Shown: positions 1 to 13,590, counted from the first letter of the stretch. The stretch is DNA of 64,000 bases from Tetragonia tetragonoides (GCA_038025085.1 CM076148.1:3226501-3290500), one strand, 5' to 3'. Notes: generated by a model not told the origin, from the letters alone. Program-made: numbers and translations.

Positions 1-199
1 TTGGACAAACAAGTGGTTAGTGTGACGGTTCGACACTCTAATCCTTAACTAAGGTTGGGGGTTTGAATCTTGAAAATGGAAACACAACTTGCTAGGAGCA
101 CTTTACCCCTTCGTACCTGTGACTAGGTGCGAACAAGAATAGTTCTAAGCCAAAGGATTCTAGGTTGAATCTGTGGTTCAAAAAAAAAAAAAAAAAAAA
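1..199 (+). mobile_element. tRNA-derived SINE, 3' part with A tail
   Basis: A box A-like stretch (gtggttagtgtgacgg, about 13-28) is followed by a box B-like stretch (gggtttgaatct, about 57-68). The sequence ends in a run of about 20 A residues at 180-199. This layout (Pol III internal promoter, unrelated body, A tail) is that of plant tRNA-derived SINEs. The left end may lie outside the window, so no target-site duplication could be tested. It sits immediately upstream of RNF113 fragment copy 1. Confidence 0.6.
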
Positions 200-204
200 C
201 AGAG

Positions 205-1900
<1,696 letters not shown>

Positions 1901-1942
1901 GAAATGATGTCCTTTACAACCCCGTTGATCTTCCCGTAAGAT

Positions 1943-2190
1943 CTAAGAATGGGTTGGAGCACCTAATCTGTCTCTCAAGGCAAGGAAACAAAGCCAATCA
2001 TTGATCAAAGTGAGGAGCAACCAATCGTTGAAGTCCGACTTTTTATCACTTTTCTCATGAGGCATTGGATCAAGCAATAGAGAAGATTTTCTAAAGGACC
2101 CATTCACAAAGGCAATCTCCACATCAAGGATCAGAACATAAGGTGATCCTTGCTGTTTGCCTGCAGCAATTAACCAACAAAAGCTACATG
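1943..2190 (-). pseudogene. Exon-like fragment downstream of promoter module 1
   Basis: On the minus strand an acceptor-like ttgctgcag at about 2,170 opens a frame beginning GKQQGSPYVLILDVEIAF that runs to a stop at 1943. Similar exons occur at about 21,340-21,400 (with a stop after VLILDV), 6,230-6,290 and 29,700-29,760. The exon lies downstream, in the minus direction, of the TATA box and leader at 2,340-2,560. The product is not recognised; copies carry differing stops, so it is probably a decayed gene-family exon. Confidence 0.4.
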
Positions 2191-2339
2191 TCAGTGACAA
2201 AGAAATATACAAGAACATCTCCAAATGCAGATGTATGTACCATAACATATTGATAAAAATAAAAAAACAAATAAATGGACTTAAGAATAATAAAAGAGGC
2301 ATACCTTAGGTAACCATCAGGTAATTTTCTGAATTGATA

Positions 2340-2560
2340 GAGAAATGATGCTAAGCATCAGGACCTCCTGCTTCTTCTTTCTCTTCTTCATTTGTCTGTG
2401 AGACAACTATGAGATAATGGTGATCTCTCTGTCTCGCCCTTCGAACTCGAAACCTGGTTTCTATGGGATGTAACCCCTACAAAGTCAAAGAGACTGAAGG
2501 GTTGCATGGTTTTCTCATGCAAAAAAGCTCTGTATTTATAGCTAAAACCTTGGGGGTAGG
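2340..2560 (-). promoter_or_regulatory. Promoter/leader/first-exon module, copy 1
   Basis: Read on the minus strand, a TATA box (ctataaataca, plus 2531-2541) is followed by the conserved leader with gagaaaaccat. About 150 bp downstream an ATG opens MKKRKKKQEVLMLS, ending shortly after at a TGA near the sequence attacctga. The splice donor-like aaggtatgcc follows. The same unit is found at 6,400, 14,010, 21,560, 24,260, 27,150 and 32,610. This copy lacks the long CT tract of copies 3-5. Confidence 0.6.
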
Positions 2561-2569
2561 TGGATCATA

Positions 2570-4750
2570 GCATTCCTACAAAGATGTTACCCCTTTTTCT
2601 GGTGCCATTAAAAAAAATAAAAAAAATAAAATCCTTCTAAAAGAAGTTCGATTATTTGGTGGAAAATAGGAAAGAAATCATCCTGATTTTCTAGTACAAT
2701 CATTATGTGAACGGAATCTCATGAGATTTTTGGCCTTGGGAGCTTTAGGGAAAATGTCTTACTAATACTATCCTCCGATGACGTGCATGGCCTAATATAC
2801 AATCAATATTGAGTATTACTTAACCTGCTAATTCAAATTAGTACCAAAATGACTACTTAGAACCTGTAACGTTCAGAGATCATATGCAACTAAATTGCAC
2901 ATACATTTCTGTAACAAGTATCTCACTCAGTGAAATATACACCTTTCAATCTTTCATAGCTATAAATACATAATTGTTATACCTCACTTGTTAGCAGATG
3001 ATCAATATGTTGAAATGCGCATTTGTGGTACACTGGTATTGAACAGATACCCTAGACATTCACAATAGTCCGTTCCAGATTGTGAGAGGTACTTAGCTAG
3101 CAGTTTAAAACATACCGTTCTTTAAAGAAACTGATATGGACATTCTTGGCCTCATGAGTCATGACATATGGGCTGCAAGGTGATATGGAACCTGAGGTTG
3201 TCGCAGTGCAAAATATACCGTTCTTTGAAGAAAATGACATGAAAAATCATTGTGAGATCAGACATCATTTATTCCTGGCCTCATGAGTCATAACATGTGA
3301 ACCTGATATGGAACCTGAGGTTGTAACCTTCTCCGTTTCTCTCGCAGACACTTCAGATTTAGGATCACCAGTTCACCACCGAGGTCTTCTGAAATGTATT
3401 TCAGATTTCAGATATAATCAAATTAATCATGATACCTATAAATGTTGCTAAAATCACATTTTAATCAGTTTCAATTCTATTCTGAATTATGGTGCAGCTT
3501 GAGAGCTACCTAAAAGTAGTTTTGATAGTTTGCACAGGCTCGAAATTATACAATGATACCGTACGAATGAAGAAAGGATATGCTGTCATTACTAAAACGG
3601 ATTTAGCAAGGTAAAAATTAAGCCAAAGGAGCCAATATAGAAACATGTAAAAAGCTTTTTCCTTGAGAGACTGACGTAAATTACACTTAACAAACATTTT
3701 AGTTACCTGAGGAAAAGTCCTGCAAAAGATCCCAATTTTGATTCAGTATTCACAACATGGAACATCAATCCTGAGGAGAAAGAAATGATACGATCATAGT
3801 AATTTTGGAACAGGCTTGATTATAAGTATACAACATACATTATTAGTTTTCACAAAGATGCAGGACAAATGGTACTCAAAAGTAGTATACATGCAGTATA
3901 CTAGCATTGATTAAACAATCCAGATTCTACGGAAAAGAGCGCACAATATGTTCAAATACTTGTGATATACATATCGCAAAAGGGATGCCACGGGCAGACA
4001 TAATTTTTACAGGGCAACCTCTGGATCAAATACACACAGCTGCAGAGTGATCAAACCCTGAGTTTGTTGAAAATTGGAATTTTGGTCAGCCTCATTTTGA
4101 GGATTGTGAATACTAATCCTCCCATGATTTCATAATCAGCTATCGGTAACTAAGGCACATCTATCACAATAAGAGAAGGGCGGCGCCTTATGACTCAACT
4201 TGTATGGTCCCCTAAGCACTATAGATGGCCCGTGGCCGTGACAAACACAACACAACAGCACTGTCAGTCAATTAGTCAAGTAAACCATTCTAGCTCCTCA
4301 CTGTAGCAATAATAACCAGTTTCCTAATAACTTGTATGGTCCCTGACCTTTTTCTTTGTTTTAACATGCATCAAGTCCATTGGAGTTTTCTACCAAGAAC
4401 AACACTCATACTATTGTTGATTTATTGCAAGTAGGATCATTATCTGTTTTCATTCGAGCCAATACATTAGAATTCATTGCATATCAAACCAAAAGACAAG
4501 CATTAACTTAACTATGATAGTCATAATTAGATATTGTTGATAGACTGGTCCTTCTTTTGGTATTACAGCTATCTTTTTATCTCACAATGATCAGAGTGAT
4601 ATCTTTGTACGCGACTGTGCCCACATATTCTTCAGAAATGAGCGTATACAGGTACAGTATTCTTCCGAATCTTCCACCTAAACTGTCATATTACTGAAAT
4701 GTAAGTGCAGTATGTATATGAAGAATTTTAATACATGAACAGGCCAGGAT
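2570..4750. repeat. Duplicon spacer blocks B-H, copy 1
   Basis: This is non-coding sequence shared with 6,660-8,350, 11,290-13,150, 21,840-23,560 and parts of 27,400-28,690 and 33,840-34,900. Useful landmarks are cattcacatta with agattgtgagag (about 3,057), ttgattcagtattcaca (about 3,738) and aaactgtcat (about 4,680). AT-rich with no convincing coding frame; these are probably ancestral introns, intergenic spacer and short exons of the duplicated cluster. Confidence 0.6.
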
Positions 4751-5480
4751 TTTCTCCAGGCCGAGAGTGTGCTTTTTTTTTCTTTCTTTCTCTGTGGTAG
4801 GAATGATCATCAGGGATTCAGGGCATAAATTAGATAGAAAATTTCAATGGAGTTTGTGGAATGAGCCGCCTCTACAGACCTATAGTAGCAGTTTCTAGCG
4901 TTCAGTAGTTTTCCTCACTCAACAAAATATTACAAGCAAGGCAGTAACTTTGTTCATCATCATGGTCTCAAACAGCAGTTCAACATTGGTGATCCCACCG
5001 AAAACTTTCCTACAGTCCATATCTATATCGGACAGTGGTCTTATCTCGGATCAAAATGCATTAATCATCTTTGTAGCTTTCATTGAGTCAGTGCTAAGTT
5101 TCACATTGTTGTGCAACTGCTGCTGGCCAGTCAGTGCTAAGTTAACAAGGCCAGGAGTTAAACAACCAAATCTCAAAGAGTAAATGAATAATTCAGAATG
5201 GTGAAAAGCTTCATTGCTTCAAAAACTTTGATTTTTGATTACATTGTGGACGCTCCTTTGTCTCAAAGAGTATAATAAGGCAAAATAGCGTAAAACACTA
5301 GCCCCTATGATGCTACCATAAATAAAGAATAGTACTATAGTTAACACTTGACTCAATAAATAAATAAAAAACAAAACATTTGAAACCATTCATGTGCCAT
5401 TGCAGAAGAACCTTAATTGTATCACTGTGGCCGGGATGAGCTCTACTTTCATCAATTGGAGAAACTAGATCCTGATCTGT
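4750..5480. other. Spacer without recognisable gene
   Basis: Low-information AT-rich sequence. A 77-codon frame at 4950-5183 shows no recognisable motif and no similar frame in paralogous copies. The short phrase gtcagtgctaagtt appears twice (about 5,090 and 5,134). Confidence 0.4.
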
Positions 5481-5482
5481 TA

Positions 5483-6010
5483 GGACCAGTATGACAGCAT
5501 TTGTTCAGTTTAATACTGATCTTGGCTATTAGTTCTTTGTTCGATTTCATGTATTGTTAACTTTTGTACTGTCTCTCTTTGATCTCCATTCTCGTGCTTG
5601 ACCGAGTACTCACCGAATCAAATCCCAGCATCGATCTAGCTTATTAGCTAGGACATCATATAGCACCATGGCCATCATCATCAGTACTGGAATTTGCACC
5701 AGAAAATGGCATGTTGCTACTACCAACACCAGGATCCTGTGAATTCCTCATCATGTCAATGAACCACTGATCCATCATAACATCATCATCAGTTGTTGTT
5801 CCCATGCAATCTTATGGTGAGGACCAGTATGACAGCATTTAATCAGTTTAATTCTGATCTTGGCTATTAGTTCTTGGTTCGATTACATGTATTGTTAACT
5901 TATGTATTGTGTCTCTCTTTGCCCTCCATCCTCGTGCTTGAAGGAGTACTCACCGAATCATCTGATCTCCTCAACGACATTGATTTACATCCCTGGTCTA
6001 TCTCCTTTTA
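5483..6010 (+). repeat. Local direct duplication with about 338-bp offset
   Basis: The stretch from ggaccagtatgacagcattt at 5,483 through the sequence ending near caccgaatca recurs at 5,821 onward with scattered substitutions. The two copies flank a short minus-strand coding-like frame at 5,656-5,805. The offset between matching landmarks is about 338 bp. Confidence 0.65.
5656..5805 (-). pseudogene. Small acidic exon-like ORF (49 codons)
   Basis: On the minus strand an ATG at 5805 opens MGTTTDDDVMMDQWFIDMM, continuing through a Ser/Gly/Asp-rich tail and ending at TGA (5656-5658). The composition (Asp clusters, Met/Trp/Phe patch) looks coding rather than random. It lies downstream of promoter module 2 (minus direction) and between the two arms of the 338-bp duplication. 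It could be a terminal exon of a decayed gene. I do not recognise the family. Confidence 0.4.
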
Positions 6011-6049
6011 CTTCCAGATTTCGACGTCATGCAGTGATGTCTTTCAAGA

Positions 6050-6345
6050 AGCCAGATGCTGACATTACCTTAAAGGCCTTACAAGATGGGGCAACGTTCG
6101 CTCTTGAGCGGCCAAAGAAATATCTACACCAAAGCTTGTGGCAACATATTCTCTACATGAGACCAGAATCATGTAACACAAAAGAAAGAGTTGCACTTAG
6201 AAGGCAACTCAATGAGGCCTTCTACGCATCAAGGATCAGAAGAAAAGGTGATCCTTGCTGTTTGGCTGCAGAAATTAACCAGCAAAAGCCACATGTCAGT
6301 GACAAACAAATATACAAGAAAATCTCCGAAGTACAAGTATAACAT
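6050..6345. pseudogene. Exon-like remnant region downstream of promoter module 2
   Basis: The minus strand holds a tctgcag acceptor-like site near 6,287 and a frame similar to the exon at 2,090-2,170 (AKQQGSPFLLILDA then stop). The plus strand carries a competing 146-codon frame (5902-6342) through the same bases, containing the phrase KKPDADITLKALQDGATF. Because the minus-strand reading is shared with other copies, I favour the minus-strand exon remnant. The plus-strand frame cannot be excluded. Confidence 0.3.
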
Positions 6346-6364
6346 TTTGACAAAAAAAATTGAA

Positions 6365-6650
6365 GATTAAAAGAGCTATACCTCAGTAACTATCAGGTAA
6401 TTATCTGAATTGATAGAGATGCTGTGATGCTAAGCATCAGGACCTCTTTCTTTTTTCTCTTCTTCATTTGTTTCTGAGATACCTATAAGATGATGGTGAT
6501 CTCTTTCTCTCTCTCTCTTCCTTCGAACTCGTAACCTTTTTTCTATTGGCTGTAAGCCTTACAAAGAGAGTGAAGAGCACTGGATGGTTTTCTCATACAA
6601 ATGAAGCTCTGTATTTATAGCTAAAACCTTGGGGGTTGGTAGATCATAAA
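6365..6650 (-). promoter_or_regulatory. Promoter/leader/first-exon module, copy 2
   Basis: TATA box on the minus strand at plus 6610-6620 (tgtatttatag), leader with a short CT tract (about 6,500-6,520), ATG region with MKKRK coding near 6,450-6,470, and donor-like ggtatagc near 6,375. Strong similarity to the modules at 14,010 and 24,260. Confidence 0.6.
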
Positions 6651-6659
6651 ACTCCTGCT

Positions 6660-8355
6660 TGAGCAAGAAAACAAAGATGTTATCCTTTTTCAAGTGCTCT
6701 TAAAATAAAAAAAATAAAAAAAATCTTTCTAAAAGGAGGTCAATTATTGAGTGAAGAAAAAAGGAAAGAAATCATCCACGATTTCTAGTGCAATGATAAT
6801 GTGAACGGAATCAGATGAGATTTTTGGCCTTTGGGGCTTTAGGGAAGATTGAAACATGATGTTCTTAGACTTTATGATTTGTCAATTGAAAAACTGAGTA
6901 GAGACCTTGTATAAGTGTAAGAAAAGAAGAAAAAAAGACTCAAGGGGAAATATTTTAAAGGATGAGAAGAAAGAATTGTTAGTTATGATAAGTTGAGCTC
7001 AGTTTGTCTTTAGAATTTAAAGATAAATTTTCAAATTTTGGGGTCCTAAGGTGGCTGGAAAAAGAAAAACAACGAAATTGTGTCTTCTGAAACTTACATG
7101 CTGCTGCTTTAAACAAGAATAGCTAATTTAACCAAATACTATCAGATGATGTGCGTTGCATGGGCTAATCTCTAGGGCTACATATTGTATTGAGTACTTA
7201 ACATGCAAAATCCAATTAGTAGTTGGATGACTACTATGAGCCTGCAAGGTTCAGAGATCATAAGCAACTAATCTCTAACAAGTACCGCATTAAATTCCGA
7301 GAAATATACACCTTCCAGCTACAAGTACTTGGTCATAATTCACTTGTCAGTAGATGATCAATATACCAAAATGCCTTTATAAATGTCTGTGATGAAGATC
7401 TAACTGCGGTATACTTGTATTGTACTTGTTGCCTAGACATTCACATTAGTGTAATGCAGATTGTGAGAGCTACTAGCAGTATAAAATATACAGCCCTTCT
7501 TTAAAGAAACTAATACGGAAATTTCTTTTCGGACATCATTTAGTCTTTGCCTCGTGACATGTAGGCTGATATGGAACCTGAGGTTGTCAGTTGTCACATA
7601 CACCACAATATTTAGCACTCCGTTTCTCTCCAGAACACCTATAGGATCACGGCTGATGTCTACGCAACACTTCAAATGAGCTACAGTATGTCCTGTAGAA
7701 GTTGGTTAGAGTACAGTCAGAGCTTCAGCACACAACCTGTCACTTCTGAGCACACAACCTGTCACTTCTGAGCACACAACCTATCTCCCTGGAAAATCAT
7801 GTACAAATTCACTGCAGTTACAAAAATGATAACTCATAAAAGAGCATAAAACTAAATAATATTGGATACGTCAGAACACTCCCTACAGGAGGTATTCTTC
7901 TTCTTGATGTTTTTTGTGGCCTACTGACAGCGGATTACTTTCAGCAATTTGTCAAAATGACTAATAAACACAGCATAGCCATGAACTTTGTTGAAATGAA
8001 TCTACATCTTAATTAGTTGTGGTCTAGATAGCATCATATATAAGGCATTATACTGTTTCTAAGATCTGATCAAATTAATTTCAGTTATATACTGAATCCG
8101 GGTGCATTATTGCTCGAATATTACACTATTGTGCAGCAGAAGAAAGGCTGCTAGGCTGTAATAACTGAAACTGTCAAACTGATATGACAGGGTAGAAACT
8201 GTCAAACTGTACAACAATATGGTAATCTACAGTTTCACCATAATGATGAATAGCCTACTAGAAGATAGATCCTTTACTTATTATTATGGCTAAACTAACA
8301 TACATCAACTTGCTATATTTTTCAAGTATGAAGTGCACAACACTAAAATGAACAT
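6660..8355. repeat. Duplicon spacer blocks, copy 2
   Basis: This is the same succession of non-coding landmarks as 14,290-15,480 and 27,400-29,100, including aacttacatgctgctgc (about 7,090), the empty SINE target aagaatagctaatttaacc (about 7,117) and cattcacatta (about 7,440). No credible gene. The region ends abruptly where satellite array 1 begins. Confidence 0.6.
7719..7785 (+). repeat. 22-bp minisatellite, three units
   Basis: The unit gcacacaacctgtcacttct plus ga is repeated in tandem about three times. The paralogous site near 28,415-28,440 carries only one reduced unit, so this is a local expansion within one duplicon copy. Confidence 0.75.
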
Positions 8356-8359
8356 CTAT

Positions 8360-10190
8360 ACGTATTCGGGGATCCTGATGATCCTTCCGGGGCACTGAGG
8401 GTCCTCTAAAGTCATGATAGATCTCCCGGAGAAGTTTGGGCAAAAATGACACACGGGCCCCGGGAAGCCAAAAACGTAGGCTATAATCAATGTTTCTTTG
8501 GATATTTTCGAACCACATCGCAAGGGACACGCCTAAGGGACATGGAAGGCGCTCGAAGTTTGTTATTGGGTCCATATTAGGCTTGTAAGGGCGTTTTTAC
8601 AGTCTTACTGAACACCAATGTAAGAGCCCGAACACCGAAAGCATGGGTGTATCGATGTTCGGGGATCCTAATGACCCTCCCGGGGATTGAGGGTCCTCTA
8701 AGGTCATGATAGACTCCCCGGAGAAGTTTGGGCAAAAATGACACCCGAGCCCTGGGAAGTCGAAAACGTAAGCTATAATCAACGTTTTTTTGGTTCCCGT
8801 GAGGCCCCGGAACGAAGGTGGATATTTGCACACCACATCGTAAGGGACACGCCTAAGGGACATGGAAAGCACTCGGGTTTGTTATTGGGTCCCTATTAGG
8901 CTTGTAAGGGTGTTTTTACCGAACACCAATGTAAGAGACCGAACACCGAAAGCATGAGTGATATCAAAGTTCGGGGATCCTAATAACCCTCTCGGGGCAC
9001 CCGAGGGTCCTCTATGGACATTATAGATCCCCCGGAGAAATTTGGGCAAAAATGACACCCGGGCCTCGGGAAGCCAAAAACGTAGGCTATTAATCAACGT
9101 TCTTTTGGCTCCCGGGAGGCCCTGGAACGAAGGTGGACATTTTCTCATCACATCGCAAGGGACATGCCTAAGGGACATGGAAAGCACTCGGGGTTTTTTA
9201 TTGGGTCCCTATTAGGCTTGTAAGGGCGTTTTTACGGAACACCAATGTAAGATCCCGAACACCGAAAGCATGGGTGATGCCGAAGTCAGGGGATCCTGAT
9301 TATCCTCCCAAGGCACCGAGGGTCCTCTAGGTCATGATAGACCCCCCGGAGAAGTTTGGGCAAAAATGACATCCGGGCCCCGGGAAGCCGAAAACGTAGG
9401 TTATGTATATAATCAACGTTTTTTGGCTCCCGAGAGGCCCCGGAACTAAGATGGATATTTTCGCACTACATCGCAAGGGACACGCCTAAGGGACATGGGA
9501 GACACTCGGGGTTTGTTATTGGGCCCCTAATAGGCTTGTAAGGGCATTTTTACCGAACACCAATGTAAGGGTCCGAACACCAAAGGCATGAGTGATATCG
9601 AAGTTCGGGGATCCTGATGACCCTCCCGAGGCACCGAGGGTCCTGAAACGTCATGATAGACCCCCCCAGAGAAGTTTGGGCAAAAATGATACCGGGGTCT
9701 CGGGAAGCCGAAAACGTAGGCTATATAATATCCACGTTTTTTTTGGCTCCCGGGAGGTCCCGGAACAAAGGTAAATATTTTTTCACCACATGGCACGAGA
9801 CACCCGTAGGAGACATGGGAGGCCCACAGGGTCCCTTATCCAGTCCCTAATAGGCGTTTTACGGGACACTAGTGTAAAAGCTTGAGCACCGAAGACATGT
9901 GTGATATCGAAGTTCGGTGATCCGGATGACCCTCTTGGGTCACCGAGGTTCCTCTAGGATCATGATAGACCCCCCGAAGAAGTTTGGGAAAAAAAAACAA
10001 TCTGGTCTCGAGAAGCCGAAAACGAAGGCTATAATCCACGTTTTTCGGGCTTCCGAGAGGCCTTGGAACGAAGGTTATTTATATTTTTGCACCATATGAC
10101 ACGGGACACCCCTAGGTGACACAAGAGGCTCCCGGGGTAGGTTATTGGGTCCTTGGTAGGCTGGAAGAGTCTCTTATAGGACATTGGAGG
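8360..10190 (+). repeat. GC-rich satellite array 1 (about 318-bp unit)
   Basis: The landmark ttattgggtcc (or variant) occurs at about 8563, 8882, 9198, 9516, 9836 and 10,142, giving periods of 319, 316, 318, 320 and 306 bp. Units carry conserved phrases: ggggatcctgatgaccctcc, ccggagaagtttgggcaaaa, gggccccgggaagcc and aagggacacgcctaagggac. It is GC-rich with many CG and CHG sites. The many short minus-strand ORFs within it simply repeat the same translated monomer and are not genes. The two rightmost units are variant (gcgttttacgggacactagt) and match the right end of array 2. Confidence 0.9.
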
Positions 10191-10640
10191 CTAATCCACG
10201 TGTTTTTGGTACCGAGCATGGCTCCCCACCACTCCGTCACCGTGCCACCAAACCTACCCCCAAACCCTATCTACTATTATAGTGAGGTCTCATAACTTTT
10301 CCCAAATTTTTTGAAGTGATTTCTATATTTTTTTTGATTTTTTTGTTATTTTTGATATTTTTGATATTTTTTTTCTTATTTTTTAAGGTATTTTTTCAAT
10401 TTAAAATTAAACCAAATAGCTACCTTTTGTGAAAAATTTAAAAAATATTTTCTATAGCTTAATAATATACTTGAAAAGTTTGAAGGAAAACTTTTAGAAA
10501 ATAATTCTCCAAACTCTCAAAAACCTTAGTATGAAATTTATGCACTTGGCATGTTACCCGTGTCAGAACCAATAAACCTTATTTAGTTGTATTCAGACTC
10601 AAATGTATAAATACTTTTCAGTTGAATAATATTTTTCAAG
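10190..10640 (+). repeat. AT-rich tail of the satellite module, copy 1
   Basis: Begins with accgagcatggctcc, then T-rich low-complexity sequence (runs of tttgatatttt), then aaccttatt and a TATA-like tgtataaatactttt (about 10,597-10,612). The same tail follows array 2 at 18,800-19,240. The TATA-like site lies shortly upstream of RNF113 copy 2 in the right orientation, but in such AT-rich sequence this is weak evidence for a promoter. Confidence 0.6.
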
Positions 10641-10644
10641 TGTT

Positions 10645-11210
10645 ATTAAGTGAGCACAACCAGGCAGAATCGAGTGAAGTGAAAAACCAGCCTGAAGAAG
10701 TACATATGCAGCTTTTTGATCAAAAGGCCAACAAATGAAGAACAAGTATTAGAAAAAGAAATACTGTTGACAAAGACCAAAGTCATGATCATGAGGAATC
10801 AGGACAATTGTACCATCATCCAATTGTGACATTGTTGATGAGTCTAAAGATCATGCAATATTCTGATCAGTTTGAATCTTGTAAACAACAGCTACATTGG
10901 AATCTGAAAAGTTATATTACAAGAGGTATCCATTGTTACACTGATTAAAAGGCAGGATTTCATCAAGAGCAAAGTATTACAGCTGGTGGTTGTTTTTTGG
11001 GTCTAAAGAAACAGGCTATTGTGGTTATTGAGATTCATGCAAGTTTATCCCCATGATCGAGGCGATTATAAATCTGGATGGCAGATGGAGAAAGATTGGG
11101 AGGAAGTGGACAACAGGACAAGGCAACAAGACAAGAAGTGTTGAAGGGTTTGTTGCACTCTCCCCTTTGATTCTGTATCTTTATTGCTGGTAGTCTTCAT
11201 TACTTATGAT
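10645..11210 (+). pseudogene. RNF113/CWC24-like fragment, copy 2
   Basis: Contains the N-terminal remnants (KNQPEEV, then IRKRNTVDK near 10,750) and the zinc-finger remnant with KETGYCGY near 11,005. A two-base insertion (ccc before catgatcg, about 11,050) shifts the frame inside the CCCH finger. The segment that carries the first zinc ligand in copy 1 is replaced by a T-rich stretch, so the finger cannot be complete. [11 protein letters not shown] follows in another frame. The RING is absent. Non-functional on sequence grounds. Confidence 0.7.
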
Positions 11211-12527
11211 GAATATAGAAACAAGTAAAAGAAGCTATACAAAAAAGAATCAAATACTATCTTAAGTACAAGAAAGAATCAAATACTATCTTAAGTGTTA
11301 CATTATTCAGTGATATATACACCTTTCAATCTTTCATAGCTACAAGTACTTGTTATACCTCACTTGTTAGTAGATGATCAATATTTTGAAATGCCTTCAC
11401 ACTTCTGTGAGGAAGATCTCATTGTGGCACGTTAGTATATTTTACAGATTTCGCTAGACATTCACATTAGTATGTTCCAGATTGTGAGAGGTACTTAGCT
11501 AGCAGTGTAAACTATACCAATTCTTTAAAGAAACTGACATGAAAATTCCTTTTTCAGATCATACATCACTTATTCTTGGCCTCACAGTCATGACATGAGG
11601 GCTGCAAGGTGATATGGCCTGGAACCTGAGGTTGTCATGCACACCACGAATCTAGCAGAGTAAAAGATACCGTTCTTTGAAGTAACTGACATGAAGTATC
11701 GGTTTCAGATCTGTCTTTATTTATTCATGGCCTCATGAGTCATGACATGTGGGCTGCAAGGCTGATATGGAACCTGAGGTTGTAAGTAACACCATGATAG
11801 TACTCCGTTTCTCTCAGACATTTAAGACTTAGGATCTTGACTTATGTCTTCTGAAATGCATTCAAGATTTAAGATACAATCATGATACCTAATACTGTTG
11901 GTAAAGTCACATTTTAATCAATTTCAATTCTAACTACGGTGCAACTTGAACACTACCTAAACATAGTTTTGATTGTTTACACAGGCTCGATATTATACAA
12001 TTGTATCGTATGCAAGAAGAAAGGAAATGCTTTCATTACTATAACAGATTTAGCAGGTAGAAATTAAGCCAAAGGGACCAAAATAGAAACATGTTAAAAG
12101 CATCTTCCATAAAGAATGACGTAAGTTACACTCAACGAACATTCTAGTTACCGAGAAAAAGTCCAAGAAAAGATCCCAATTTTGATTCAGTATTCACGGC
12201 ATGGAACATCAATCCTGGGAAGAAAGACAAGATTCTTTCATAGTAATTTTGGATCAGGCTTCATTGTAATATATAACAAGCTTTATTAGTTTTTACAAGG
12301 ATACAGGACAATTGGTACTCTAAATAGTACTACTGTATACTAGCATTCATAAAATAGTCGTCTTTCAAATAAAAATAAAAAACAGTCCAGGGAGTCCATG
12401 GGAGTTTTCTAACAAGAACATTCATACTACTGTAAGAACCCTTGGAAGCTATTACGCAGATCAGAGAATGGATCCCACTCTGATATCTATTGTCTTCAAC
12501 TCTTCATCATCAAAGCCAGTACATTTG
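11211..12527. repeat. Duplicon spacer blocks, copy 3 (joined directly to the RNF113 fragment)
   Basis: At about 11,295 the RNF113 module joins spacer block C (tgatatatacacctttcaat). Block A and the promoter module, which lie between them in copies 1 and 3 (950-2,560 and 20,330-21,800), are missing. A deletion of roughly 1.9 kb relative to copy 1 explains this. The rest matches 2,930-4,440 and 22,180-23,290. Confidence 0.6.
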
Positions 12528-12533
12528 TTGCAA

Positions 12534-12762
12534 TTTTTTTTTTGGTAAATTTGGGGCAGTTAAATAAATTACGTCAAAACTATTCTGGGAGTACAAACTC
12601 CATTACAATCCCTGCTCAGAAAAGGTTTGCAGGCATCAGGCGCCACATCTAGCACTACTAAATTATTATTACAATCCAAATTCAAGTTCTTTGCGTAATT
12701 AGCTAGGGAGTCAGGTAATACATTCTTCTCTCTAAAACATTGGATGATCAACACCTCCTCTA
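12534..12762 (-). mobile_element. 5'-truncated LINE tail with RNase H-like remnant
   Basis: On the minus strand the insert ends in an A tail (plus T run at 12,534-12,543) and encodes CFREKNVLPDSLANYAKNL, matching the conserved REKN..D.LA segment of the RNase H-like domain at the end of many plant LINE ORF2 proteins. The insert is flanked by ttgcaa at 12,528-12,533 and 12,763-12,768. The paralogous sites near 4,425 and 23,262 are empty (ttattgcaagtaggatca). The 78-codon frame 12569-12805 is a chimera: its first residues come from the flanking spacer. Confidence 0.75.
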
Positions 12763-12769
12763 TTGCAAT

Positions 12770-13590
12770 TAGGATCACTATATGTTTTCCTTCGAGCCAA
12801 TACATTAGAATTCATTGCATATCAAACCAATAGACAAGCATTACCGTAACTATGAAAGTCATAATTAGATATTGTTGATATATTGGTTGTTCTTTTGATA
12901 CTACAGATAACTATATATCTGAAAATGATCAGAGTGACATCTTTGTACGCAACTGTGTTCATCTGAATATACAGGTTCTAGATGATTAACAGAGTTTCAG
13001 AAATGAGAGTATACAGATACAGTATTCATCTGAATCTTCGATCTAAACTGTCATATACTGAAATGTAAGTGCAGCATGTCTATGAAGAATTTTTATACAT
13101 GAACAGACCAGGATTTTCTAAAATGGTTATCCAACAAGGCCAAGAGTGTTTTTTCTTTTCCTTTTTCTCTGTGGTACGAATCGGTACTTAAATTCAATAG
13201 AAATTTCAATGGAGTTTGTGACATCAGCCGCCTCTACAGACCTATAGTAGCACAGTTTCTAGCCTCCTCAGTAGTTCTCCTCACTCTTTAGGCAGGGGCA
13301 GTCTAAAGAATAGATATATTGTTCATGAGCAACATTAATTTCTGATAGCCAAACAATCAGCAACTAACTTTCCTGATAGCCCTTTGATTTGCTGATTAGC
13401 TATAACCAAAAAAAGATTAATTTCTATAATTTGATTACATTGTGGATGGCCCGTTGTCACAGAGAGTATAAGTAGGCAAATTAGCTAACAGAACATGCAT
13501 CGCTTATGTCCTCTCTCTTAATTAGTAGATTCACTTGTTTTCCCTTTCGACGTGATTAGTTTCTTGACCCCTCTTAAAAGCACAGCAAGG
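12770..13590. repeat. Duplicon spacer continuing after the LINE tail
   Basis: Matches 4,440-4,930 and 23,270-23,560 (landmarks ttcgagccaatac, gaaatgtaagtgcag). From about 13,480 the phrase aacatgcatcgcttatgtcc is shared with 23,805. No gene seen. Confidence 0.5.

Noticed and set aside
13..70. tRNA gene at the window start
   Set aside because: Box-like motifs only; layout and A tail fit a SINE better.
2340..2560. MKKRKKK ORF as a conserved short functional peptide
   Set aside because: The frame ends at different points in different copies (stop at acctga in most, open in copies 6 and 7), so peptide conservation is not supported outside the PHD copies.
5902..6342. 146-codon plus-strand ORF
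   Set aside because: It runs antisense to an exon remnant shared with other copies, and no similar plus-strand frame is kept in the paralogues. Not excluded entirely.
8258..9796. Overlapping minus-strand ORFs of 84-105 codons (PRARVSFLPKLLRG-like products)
   Set aside because: They are the same satellite monomer translated repeatedly; the frames change at unit borders and follow the repeat period rather than any gene structure.
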